The notes under the pieces were generated by a model that saw only the letters and a program-made list of their open reading frames with translations, did no database searches and was not told where the DNA came from. A stretch of 64,000 nucleotides of DNA from Chondrosia reniformis (Eukaryota; Porifera; Demospongiae; Chondrillida; Chondrillidae). This document shows positions 54,840 through 64,000 of the stretch, piece by piece. The stretch covers positions 310,001 through 374,000 of the forward strand of contig OX359197.1 of assembly GCA_947172415.1 (NCBI GenBank), given 5' to 3'. The position numbers and the translations under genes are program-made. Numbering within the stretch: the stretch's first letter is position 1; each line of letters opens with the position of its first letter.

Positions 54840-56345
54840 ATGGAGGCAAAGGAGACTCATAAGAGGTATACAATAGAGTTCAAGCTGGCAGTGGTGGACT
54901 GGGTCAAACATCACGGCAGTAGCTACAGAGCTGCCTCCAAACAGTTTGGGGTGGACAGGAAGATGGTGCGGCAGTGGATCAACAGCCAGAGTGACTTCAA
55001 GGAGGCCATACTGAAGCATGGTCCCAGGAGATGTCGGATCCAGGGGGGGAGACCTCCGTTATCGGAGGAGCTTGATAAAAAGGTTCTTCAGTATCTGGTT
55101 GAAGAGAGGCTTAAGGGAAGTAGTGTGTCAGACAAGGAACTGCAAGACAAAGCTGTTGAAATATCAGAAAGTCTTTGCATTGAGAACTTTAAAGGCACAA
55201 CTCAGTGGCTTAGAAGATGGAAAAAAAGACAAAATGTTGCTTTCAAAGATGGCACAAATGACCATTTTCCTTCTTCAACTTTGAGTGCAGAAGTCACTCC
55301 TTCTTCCAGTGAGCCTTGTAGGATGAAGGGAGATGCTATACTCTCACACATTGAACCAAAGGAACAAGTGAAACTAGAAAAGAAAAGACGAAAAGTTTCA
55401 GAGAAGCAGGTTGATCTTATAGTTGATAATACTGTACTATCAGACAACCCAGAGGAGAGTGCTTCACCCTCATTGTCTCATCGTCATAGCAACTGCAATA
55501 GAAGGGATTTTCCCCCACCTGCAGAGAAATCAGTAGTGTTTGATTTTTCTGCTCCGGAACACAGCTACTGTCAACTTGACTGTTTCATTGAAGAGGAAAT
55601 GTGTGAACTATCAGTTCTTGAAGACCAAGTCATTTTCTCAAAGACTATTGCTCAAGATGGGACAGTGGAAGCAGTCGGGAGAAGAGACGCCTTTTGTCCA
55701 CTGTTGCAAGGCAAAACTCATGGCTATCAAAGCTCAAACGAATACTGCTGCTACACAGAAGGACATGAAGAGCTGGATTTGGGACAGGAAATTACAATTT
55801 GTAGTAATTCTGATTACTCTGATTTGAGTGTAGTTAACAGTGTTGCTATAGAGAGAGCAAGGCACACCACCCACGATCACAGGTACTCCATGTTGAGCTC
55901 ACCAGCCAGACCCTCCTTTAAGGAGCAGCCATTTTCTTTGCCAATGTCTAGTTACTATCTCAGTGGTGACCATAGTTACTCGTTATCTGGACATCCCTTC
56001 AGCATCTATGAAGTACCCTTTTTGAACTGTGACTTTCCATCAAGACCTCAGGATTCTGCATTCCATGCTGGTTTGGCAGCTGAACATGACCCAGATTTTA
56101 CACTAATTGGAGGGATATCCCCTCAACTCCACCCACCATCACCCACTCTTTCCTTTCTCCATCAGTTTCCCTCTCATCCTCCGCTTCTCTCAGACATTAT
56201 ACCTGACCTCATATGCTCGGGTAGCCCTTGTGGTGGGGAGGGAGGAAGCAGTGGAGGTGTGTACGCTTCCCACAATGGGACTGCTCCAATTGTGTATGTG
56301 GACAGACCCACCAGCCCGCCTTGTGCCATAACTACACACCAGTAG
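54840..56345 (+). CDS. Brinker-type plus CENP-B-type HTH DNA-binding protein, transposase-derived
   Basis: Single exon, 501 aa from the ATG at 54840-54842; an in-frame GTG three bases earlier is not a likely start. Residues 8-52 (KRYTIEFKLAVVDWVKHHG and KQFGVDRKMVRQW) match the Brinker-like helix-turn-helix that opens several pogo-type transposases and derived proteins such as POGK. Residues 65-130, with GGRPPLSEELDKKVLQYL and NFKGTTQWLRRWKKR, match the CENP-B/Tc5 HTH domain. The remaining 370 residues are Ser/Pro/Tyr-rich and disordered-looking, with no DDE nuclease domain. It is therefore more likely a domesticated nuclear DNA-binding protein than an active transposase. No terminal repeats were seen beside it. 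Confidence 0.82.
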   Translation: MEAKETHKRYTIEFKLAVVDWVKHHGSSYRAASKQFGVDRKMVRQWINSQSDFKEAILKHGPRRCRIQGGRPPLSEELDKKVLQYLVEERLKGSSVSDKELQDKAVEISESLCIENFKGTTQWLRRWKKRQNVAFKDGTNDHFPSSTLSAEVTPSSSEPCRMKGDAILSHIEPKEQVKLEKKRRKVSEKQVDLIVDNTVLSDNPEESASPSLSHRHSNCNRRDFPPPAEKSVVFDFSAPEHSYCQLDCFIEEEMCELSVLEDQVIFSKTIAQDGTVEAVGRRDAFCPLLQGKTHGYQSSNEYCCYTEGHEELDLGQEITICSNSDYSDLSVVNSVAIERARHTTHDHRYSMLSSPARPSFKEQPFSLPMSSYYLSGDHSYSLSGHPFSIYEVPFLNCDFPSRPQDSAFHAGLAAEHDPDFTLIGGISPQLHPPSPTLSFLHQFPSHPPLLSDIIPDLICSGSPCGGEGGSSGGVYASHNGTAPIVYVDRPTSPPCAITTHQ

Positions 56346-57209
56346 CTCACAGAACTGTATAACGTAGGTGTCTGTTTTCAGAATGTTTTTTTTTATTTTA
56401 AACTGATTTCCTTAATTGTTAATCGAGTATCCTTTGTGCAAAAGTAAAGTTGCAACTCTACATGTGTGCTGTAGATATTGAAACACTTGTGGTTAACAAT
56501 GGAGTTTTGCATGGTTCTAATTTGCAATTAAGGTTATACAGAGTAGGCATAACATGTAGAAAAATGGTGTATTAGATTATTCATGGAAAGTCTGAAAAAT
56601 TATGAAAAAGCTAATAAACCATTTTCCTACATAATATGCCTACTCTGTAAAGAAGCCAATCATTCATGGATATTTGGTCTGTGTATAATCAAATAGAGCC
56701 CTAGTAACAATTAACAGGATATTTTTCAGTAACAATTGCACTATAATTATAGTCTACAATAGCACTGTGTGAGACCGGATTCCAATATGCAAGTAACCTC
56801 GCGCTCGGTATAAAGTGACGAATATAAATAAAGCGTAAATCTTCTTTACCTTCTCCTGAATAACTTAATAGAAATTAAAGGCTTGAAAGCTTACGCGAAC
56901 ATCTTTTTGTAACCAAACTCCGAAAACGCATAGTCTATGTCTCGTGAAGGGTTTTTCCCTATAGCTAGCTAATTTGCAGCAAATGTTTGCAGTGGTTCAT
57001 TTTATTATCATCATTACCTTATATAATACAGGATCACTTTTAATTCAATCATAATTAAACCATCAAATATACATTAAATGTACAAAGTCATGGTAAAATG
57101 TACAAGTTGGTAAAAAATCAAAAAGATATCCAAGAATTTACGAGTCCAGTATTGACAACAAAATGTTTTATTTGAAGCTATAATCCATCCAGGATAAGTC
57201 GTAAGCTTT
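56346..57209. other. Intergenic with interspersed repeat copy
   Basis: 3' flank of the Brinker/CENP-B-like gene. A fragment of the ~200-bp repeat is at 56530-56650 (accattttcctacataatat, tgcctactctgtaaagaa). No gene recognised. Confidence 0.5.
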
Positions 57210-59155
57210 ACTGCACTTCTTTTCGCATCATCTTGACAGATGATCCCAGGGCACACCACGTGGAGGTAGAAGTACTTCGTGCCCCAAATGGCCTCCGGTT
57301 TCTCAATTCTGTTTGACACTTCCACTACTGGCGTCGTAAGAGAAGCTGCTCGGGAACGGTCCGGCGTACCTGACCGACCTGTGACCAGTTACTAGTCCTG
57401 CTCTGCCTCACGCTACGGACAGAACAAGCCCGACCCTGGCGGACCACAAACTCCCACCAATGAGAATCATCATGTGCACACAACGCAGCTTGGGAACACT
57501 GTACACAGACTTTAGCTCATTGGGATCGGCCAGGTTGCTTTAGAGTAGGGACCCATCGATGAACTATAAGAAAAGAATTAGAGAATACCATGTAAAATTG
57601 CAATTGTAATACAAATTTTAAATGTCTTCAAAACCAACCTGATGCGGCAGCCTACAATAGCTTCCTGACCGACTACGTAGTGGCACTGGACCCACGCTCC
57701 TCCAGGTACGGGTCGTATAGCAAGAATCCGCAAGTGCCAATTTAACACACAAGCAGGATTAATAGTGAGATACATCTCCAGGCACTAACCCATGATGGAG
57801 AGACCACCCCACTATACGAACACCGATGACCCTTTGTCGCATGGTACCATGGTCGTGCTCCTACCACGGTTTTCGCATCGATCCACACCAAAGTAGACCT
57901 CCAGAGTTGATAGCCCGGAGGCCAAAGACTGAAAATTTGCTCGACTATTTATTAGAAATTGTCGGCGGGAACCTCGTGAACTTGGCGGAAAATCATGGAA
58001 CTGCAATTGTTTTCGGTATCTCTTTCAAGAACAATAGACAACAATAGACAACATGTAGTACATGACCCAGCCTATTCAGCAAATTGTTATTGTTAGTTCG
58101 CAAACATGCATGGCTATGCAGCAAAGCTACTCAAAACATGTCCAGTGACCCCATGAAAAGAATCGCTTTATTGAAATAATTGTCTTAATGAACCTTTAAT
58201 TAATTCAGCAATAATCAAACACATGCACAATCTCTTTGCAAGCGCAAGAATTGACATATGTATGTCATATGCAAACCTTTTGATCACAGTCTAACTGCGT
58301 GTCTCATGTACAACACAGACATTGAAAAGCGAGGATGCAGATAAAGTTGTTAATAAAAAATCTCCGGTTTCTTTATTATTTGCATGTTGATTTTGATCCA
58401 GGCAGAGCTGAAAGTAAAATAAAAAGAGCATTGAGCGATTGCTGATCTACAGAAATCCTTGTGCTATTGCTCAATCAATTTGTGAATCCAAAATGGCCGT
58501 TGCTACGTACTAGCTAAATTGCTTAGTTTGAGGAACTTTGGCGTTGTACATGCCCTAAGCTACACTGATTGGTAGGTCATCTTGTTTAGGGAATCTAGCA
58601 AATGTATAGTGAAACTATAATGTTTGTTTTCTTTTACAATGTTGTGATTAGCATATTAATCAACATCTTTACCTAATTTAAGAATATGAGACTGTTAAAA
58701 GTGTAGTTTATACTTTAGATATATAAAATTTATACAAACATTGAATTACAGAAGTATACGGTTTATTGTGCAGCCTATACTTTATTTACTGTATATACAG
58801 AAGAATTGCCATGGAAATGTCAGTTACCTAGCAACAACATGTCCAATTAAGGACTAAATGGTGGGGAATCATCAATGTTATTGGCTTAACCCATTCAGGT
58901 GGGAAAAGAAAGTATTGGATCAGGGAGATTTGCATGGAATCAGCAGTGAGTCAGTATATAATAACTGTAGAGGACCTTGACTACCTTTGTCCAATAGGAT
59001 TACCAGATTTAGCATCTCTACCAGTCCCTAGTAACTAGTAACTCCTGGCTACCATTGTTCAGTTGGAAGAGGTGTGTAGTACAAGTTTACCAGGTTCTCT
59101 GTATCTTATAGATCAGTTTGCCTTGCTATCTGGCTATGGAACTGTACAATCCCTT
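57210..59155. repeat. Inverted ~2-kb duplicated block, right copy
   Basis: Reverse complement of 19670-21710. The 57240-58000 part is nearly identical to 20935-21670. The rest is recognisable (aatgggttaagcc/cattcaggtgggaaaa region, agttactagttactaggga) but diverged. Confidence 0.8.
58210..58870 (+). pseudogene. Decayed copy of the small gene at 19971-20326
   Basis: The ATGGCCGTTGCT start is preserved near 58493, but the next codons meet a stop (tacgtactag). The exon equivalent to 20545-20690 is also disrupted. Part of the right inverted block. Confidence 0.6.
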
Positions 59156-60487
59156 TGAGCAAGGTTATTAAAACTAATTGGTTTTAATATTAGTTGGCAG
59201 GTAAACTGTTTAAGATTTTCTTGTTTCTGTAGCTACTTGGATAATCTATTGTTTTTACTCTTCTTGGGTATCCATGGTAACTAGATAGAAGAGTACTTCA
59301 AATGACCTAGATTAAATTTGTCCAACTGGTATACCTGATTTAGGGTCCATTCCAGCTCCTAGTAGCTATGGTTACGCTCATTTGGGGGAGTGGTTACAGT
59401 GTTGACCCATCTAAGTGTTAATAAAGCAATTTTGACTTGTAACTCATGTTGTACATCTTGTTTACTTCTGTATAGCATTTCATATAGAAAAATCTCCATA
59501 ACAACCAGGTTGGTTCCCTGGCAACCATTCAATTGAAAATACAATTAATCAATTGTTCATGTGGCTCTCACTTGTAGAACAAACTTCACACATGTAAGTC
59601 AAGCAGTATCTTCACCTAATCAGCTGATCCCAATTTAGATCAGGCAGTTTCTCCAAAGTCATCATTAATGGAAAGAAACAAACTTTAATTTGTTTTATGT
59701 GAAGTTGATGTAATGTGTGTACTTATCAACTGTTTCACTGTAACAGCATGTGACAGTGGTTGATGCAATAACATATTACAGTGAAGGTTGGCATAGAGAG
59801 ACTGTATCCCCATGAAGGTTGACAGAGAGACTGTATCCCCATGAAGGTTGACAGAGAGACTGTATCCCCATGAAGGTTGACAGAGAGACTGTATCCCCAT
59901 GAAGGCTATTTAACAAACCATTCAAAGTGCATGCTTGTTGTTGATGTTTACTCTCTAGGAGCCATTATTATTATAATATTTTGCTGTTTATTTAATAACA
60001 CCAAATACCTAATAAACTGACCAATACAAGGCTAAGAGAAACTTAGCCTAAAATTACCTCCCCTGTACTTGATGGCTTCCTATATATATGGTTTCCATTT
60101 TAACCCTGCTGCCATAGAAACAGTTGTTTTGGAGATGACAAGGTATGTAGTCAGTTCTTAATAAATATTTGTCCTAGAAATAGTTGTCATGGAGACTATA
60201 GATAGGCAATTCTACTTGTCATGTTTAACAGAATACCAGAAATATAAACTATTCACTGATTGGTCAATTCTTATGGTTCACAATCACAACACCATAGATA
60301 ACATAGTTCTCAAATATATTCAATTCTTTACTTCTATCATTTAAAGTAGCATGCATATTTAGTACGGTTTAACTAGACTCTATATCATATCCTGTATTAT
60401 CACAATTCAACATACATACATACGTAAATATGTACAATTTTGTAAGTTAATGAATTCTTATTTTTATAAGGAACTTAAGCTCCAGAT

Positions 60488-60524
<37 letters not shown>

Positions 60525-60867
60525 TTGAAGGAGACAAAGCAAGTATAGCTTTCTGCTTCAAAGGATTCCAAGTATGTTAGGAGAGTCACCCACCTTGTAC
60601 CTCTGGACCTCCTAATTACATCAGTCCTACAACTTCACTTGTACCATCTCTTTTGATCACCTACGTATACATGATAGACTTCTTCCACTGACCCTCCTTA
60701 TTGTTGTATATAGTCTATTGGGAATGCTTATAACTGTATAGTACTCAGGGTGTGTGAAGCTATATAAAGTAATGACTTAATGAGGTGGAATGAACAATAA
60801 ACAGGGTGATATAGGATGAGGAATCACTATAGTAACCGAGTAGGTTAATTTACAAACCAGATCATAC
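59156..60867. other. Repeat-containing intergenic stretch
   Basis: Holds the 29-bp tandem repeat at 59787-59905 and a GT dinucleotide run at 60501-60524. No protein gene was recognised on either strand. Confidence 0.45.
59787..59905. repeat. 29-bp tandem repeat
   Basis: Four copies of gttgacagagagactgtatc followed by cccatgaag. Confidence 0.9.
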
Positions 60868-60930
60868 CTTCAATAACTCAACCTCCAGGTCAAGAGGCCA
60901 GGTGGAGAGCTTTTGTTTCGGCACTCTGAG
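60868..60930 (-). CDS. Putative orphan exon
   Basis: Minus-strand AG acceptor (60932-60931, preceded by a TTTTCC tract) and GTATGA donor (60867-60862) bound a 63-base open segment encoding LRVPKQKLSTWPLDLEVELL plus K. Codon use and borders look exonic, but no partner exons or family were identified. Confidence 0.3.
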
Positions 60931-60949
60931 CTGAATAGGAAAAGTGGGA

Positions 60950-61075
60950 GGGGACTGTGAGAGGTGGGAGGGGTCTGTGAGAGGTGGGAGGGGTCTGTGA
61001 GAGGTGGGAGGGGTCTGTGAGAGGTGGGAGGGGTCTGTGAGAGGTGGGAGGGGACTGTGAGAGGTGGGAGGGGAT
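60950..61075. repeat. 20-bp tandem repeat
   Basis: Six to seven copies of gaggtgggaggggtctgtga. Confidence 0.9.
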
Positions 61076-61449
61076 TGTTAATAAGTTGTTTTAAAAAGGA
61101 TAATTATATGAGAAAGTAGTTTTCAGTGTACATGTATGTAGTCGAAAGATGACCCTTTCCAAAGATCAGTTTGACGCAGTTAGAAGACATCCTTACTCTA
61201 TTACATGTACGTTGTATATTTATCCCAATAATATATCCTTAGTTCCCTATATATACGTACGTATAGCTATAGTACGTATGTTAGGAAATGTAGTTTTTTA
61301 AGATCACCACTCACCAGAAAAAGTGCACAAGTGTATATGAGTAATCTAAGACAGAAAGTGATCAAGTCACATGATCAAGTCACATGGTACAGTCACATAG
61401 TCAAGTCACATGACCAAGTTCCATGGTAAAGGCATATAGAATTTCTAAA

Positions 61450-61503
61450 TTATACAATTCCTTCAGCTTCTAGTCTGTCCTGTACATACTGGCGTAGTCC
61501 AAT
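61450..61503 (-). CDS. Putative orphan terminal exon
   Basis: After an AG acceptor (61505-61504) the minus strand encodes IGLRQYVQDRLEAEGIV and stop. It looks like the C-terminus of a protein, but the upstream exons were not found within the window and the family was not recognised. Confidence 0.3.
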   Translation of the reverse strand: MGLRQYVQDRLEAEGIV

Positions 61504-61635
61504 CTGATATATCACATTGCTTCATTCTTATGTACTCATGTGTGAATTATGTAAGTATTTACATGTTTCTACACAATTAATTGTGTGCAAGTTAATTAAT
61601 ATCAAATACACATGAATTGGTATAGTATTACATTA

Positions 61636-62010
61636 CAGATGTAATGCATGTAGCGCCAGCTGTAGTATGTAATTGATGTAATGCATGTAGCGCCAGCTGT
61701 AGTATGTAATTGATGTAATGCATGTAGCGCCAGCTGAAGTATGTAATTGATGTAATGCATGTAGCGCCAGCTGAAGTATGTAATTGATGTAATGCATGTA
61801 GCGCCAGCTGTAGTATGTAATTGATGTAATGCATGTAGCGCCAGCTGAAGTATGTAATTGATGTAATGCATGTAGCGCCAGCTGTAGTATGTAATTGATG
61901 TAATGCATGTAGCGCCAGCTGTAGTATGTAATTGATGTAATGCATGTAGCGCCAGCTGTAGTATGTAATTGATGTAATGCATGTAGCGCCAGCTGAAGTA
62001 TGTAATTCAT
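61636..62010. repeat. 37-bp minisatellite
   Basis: Ten tandem copies of a unit with tgtaatgcatgtagcgccag followed by ctgtagtatgtaattga (t/a variant). All three minus frames stay open across it, which is a repeat effect. Confidence 0.95.
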
Positions 62011-62342
62011 CTTATGTGTATCTCTTTAAATAGTATTATTATAGTTTTAATTTCCATTCATTATATGGTATTCCTAGTTCAGCCCAGTATTTCATTTTAA
62101 CTCTTTAAATGGTCTAGACTGTATGGAGATAATGATGAATATTGAATGACATCAATGTTACATAGAAACTAAATACCTTGCATTGATCCAATATGGTAAC
62201 TGATATCTATTTTGAGGAAAACATGCAATATAATACATTTAATAATGTATATTCCTTTTATCCTGTCTTATGTAACTTTGTAATCATGGGACTGAACTCT
62301 AGGCCTGTGACATCTGTATTCACTTGTATCAAGCATGAAAAA

Positions 62343-62545
62343 TCTAAGATACCATTTTCCTACATGCTATGCCTATTCTGTAAAAAAGCCTATAGGGGAA
62401 CTAAACCTGAAGAGAGCTTTGGATGAAGATACAGGAGTCTTCTCTTCCTTCTTTTCCCTTCTTTCATCTTCTTCTCCACTGGGTCAGACAGCCGTTTCTG
62501 GGAATTCCACCCTTCATCAGTGATCCTGGGAGTCTTTGTCTTTTT
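62343..62545. repeat. Interspersed ~200-bp repeat (most complete copy)
   Basis: Reads accattttcctacatgctat, ggggaactaaacctgaagag, gctttggatgaagatacagg, ctccactgggtcagacagcc, gggaattccacccttcatca and gatcctgggagtctttg in order. This is the reference copy for the family. Confidence 0.65.
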
Positions 62546-64000
62546 CTTTATCTTGATCTTCTGTGAATCCTTGGCATGTACTATGGTCACAATGTATTTT
62601 AATATCTCTTTTGCATATCTTTAACTTTTTAAAGAAGGACAGTGAATTCAAATTAGTCCAAGCTTGCTAAAAATACAACTTAATTGCATACCATTACATC
62701 ACCAAGTACACATCTTCATGGCTTCTGTGATGCTATATTTGTCTCGTACTCTTTGAGAACATTCCTTGTTAAAGTACTACTGGACATTCTTTATTGAAGT
62801 ACTACTGAGAACATTCCTCGTTAAAGTACTACTGGACATTCTTTATTGAAGTACTACTGGTATATCAGTTACAGTGCAGATAGCAAGATTTGGGTATGTA
62901 TTATCGGACACCAGACAAGTGTAGAATTAGAGTATAGTTATGCTAGTAATGTACAAGATAATAGTTTCACCATGCATACTATTTTATTTTATGTGCATAT
63001 TATTGAGCAAGGATATTTACTACTTCTAATTACTTAATTACTTCTAGTTCCAGAAACTGCAATTTTAATTTTAATAGGAGCATACATTATATGTCCAACT
63101 CTGCAATAGTACCATGCAGCAAGAGTATTTATAGCTATGCATATATACATATATGTAACAACATGGTTCCTTACTAGATAGCACTTGGAGCTCGAGGGAA
63201 CTGTACTTATATGTATATACATGGAATTAAGGTGGAGAATGTCCCTAAAAGTGAATTCAATAAGTATGATATACAGTACATGACTATTCACAAACATATA
63301 GGTATGCACTAATATAATTCACATGCATATATACGCATATAATATACATGTCTATAGTCTATAATACATATATGGTAACTATATATGCTTGTGATAAAAT
63401 TGACTTTGAATGTGGCTTTAATAATTTCAGAAACCAAATCAAATGATCCATAAGGTTGCTTGGTTACTCTATAGCTGGGATAATTACTAGAACCTAATTA
63501 AGGTTAATCACCTGAATGCCTCTTGAGGTCCAAAGATGATATCAAATGGTTAAAATCCATATAGCCAGCTGTCTGTATATATGCAGTTCCATTGAAGTCA
63601 TCCTATATGATGGTATGCTTGTACTTAATTGTTTATGTGACTTTTAATTACTAAAGATGGAGTCACTACTGATAACCATATATGGTAATGCAATCCCTAG
63701 AAATTCAAGGAAGTGGGAAACCTTGGCAACATGTTCAGTGAATACCTGGTATGTGTGGAATGTAAGCTTTTTATCAGTTGTCATTCAACATAGGGACTCT
63801 CTCATACAGTGTATACTAGCTATATATATGAAGAGCACCGTTGAAGAGCGTATACTAGCTGTATGAAGAGCACCGTTGGAGAATCAAATTTATAGACAAA
63901 TTCTACTGTTTAATATTCACCATTTATCTACAGTAGCTCCTGTGAATTTAATTATGACCTTTATGAGTGGTCTCTTCTTTAAAAAACTTTATGTGAAGTA
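62546..64000. other. Terminal intergenic stretch
   Basis: AT-rich. A tandem duplication of about 64 bp lies at 62755-62860 (ctactggacattctttattg repeated). No gene was recognised; short open frames here lack family resemblance. Confidence 0.4.

Noticed and set aside
54840-56345. Active pogo-type transposase
   Set aside because: No DDE nuclease domain and no terminal inverted repeats were found nearby.
61602-62010. Three overlapping minus-strand frames of about 125 aa
   Set aside because: All derive from the ten-copy 37-bp repeat; open frames in all three phases mark a repeat artefact.

Overview
The window looks like nuclear DNA of an animal, most likely a demosponge. The genes are intron-rich animal genes with short introns (RBPMS-like, TEX9, UBXN6, SELENBP1, PSMB4, MNS1). 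They are tightly packed, the sequence is AT-rich and full of minisatellites, and the centre holds a multigene family whose C-terminal domain I know mainly from sponge and cnidarian proteins. No bacterial, viral or organellar genes were recognised. The species cannot be fixed from sequence reading alone.

Layout. 1-300: N-terminus of an acyl-CoA desaturase (minus), cut by the window edge. 0.8-5.9 kb: a two-RRM RBPMS/mec-8-like RNA-binding protein (minus). 6.0-11.7 kb: TEX9 (minus), whose stop lies 42 bp before the RBPMS-like start. 11.8-14.8 kb: UBXN6, a p97 cofactor, divergent from TEX9 across 120 bp. 15.0-18.8 kb: SELENBP1 (minus). 19.97-20.33 kb: a small unrecognised minus-strand gene inside a ~2-kb block that recurs, inverted, at 57.2-59.2 kb. 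22.0-25.1 kb: proteasome subunit PSMB4 (plus). 25.4-53.2 kb: an array of single-exon, minus-strand genes for secreted proteins with a signal peptide, a short collagen-like stretch, a Pro/Ser/Thr linker, a fibrinogen-like N-terminal motif and a Cys-rich C-terminal domain. It has eight intact copies, one frameshifted copy and several relics. Inside the array is the plus-strand ciliary gene MNS1 (32.8-36.7 kb), whose third exon has been duplicated twice with neighbouring array genes. 54.8-56.3 kb: a single-exon protein with Brinker-like and CENP-B-like DNA-binding domains. 59-64 kb: repeats and two orphan putative exons.

How it fits together. Most flanking genes are housekeeping or ciliary. TEX9 and MNS1, which are neighbours in the human genome, lie about 21 kb apart here, separated by UBXN6, SELENBP1, PSMB4 and part of the array, so an old linkage seems to have been invaded by the expanding cluster. 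The array is the accessory, fast-changing part. Its members share a nearly constant backbone, variable loops and a conserved TATA-containing upstream block. They also show block duplications, deletions, a palindromic truncation, 5' remnants and mosaic copies. The collagen plus fibrinogen-motif layout recalls ficolins in outline, and a secreted recognition or matrix role is plausible, but that is inference.
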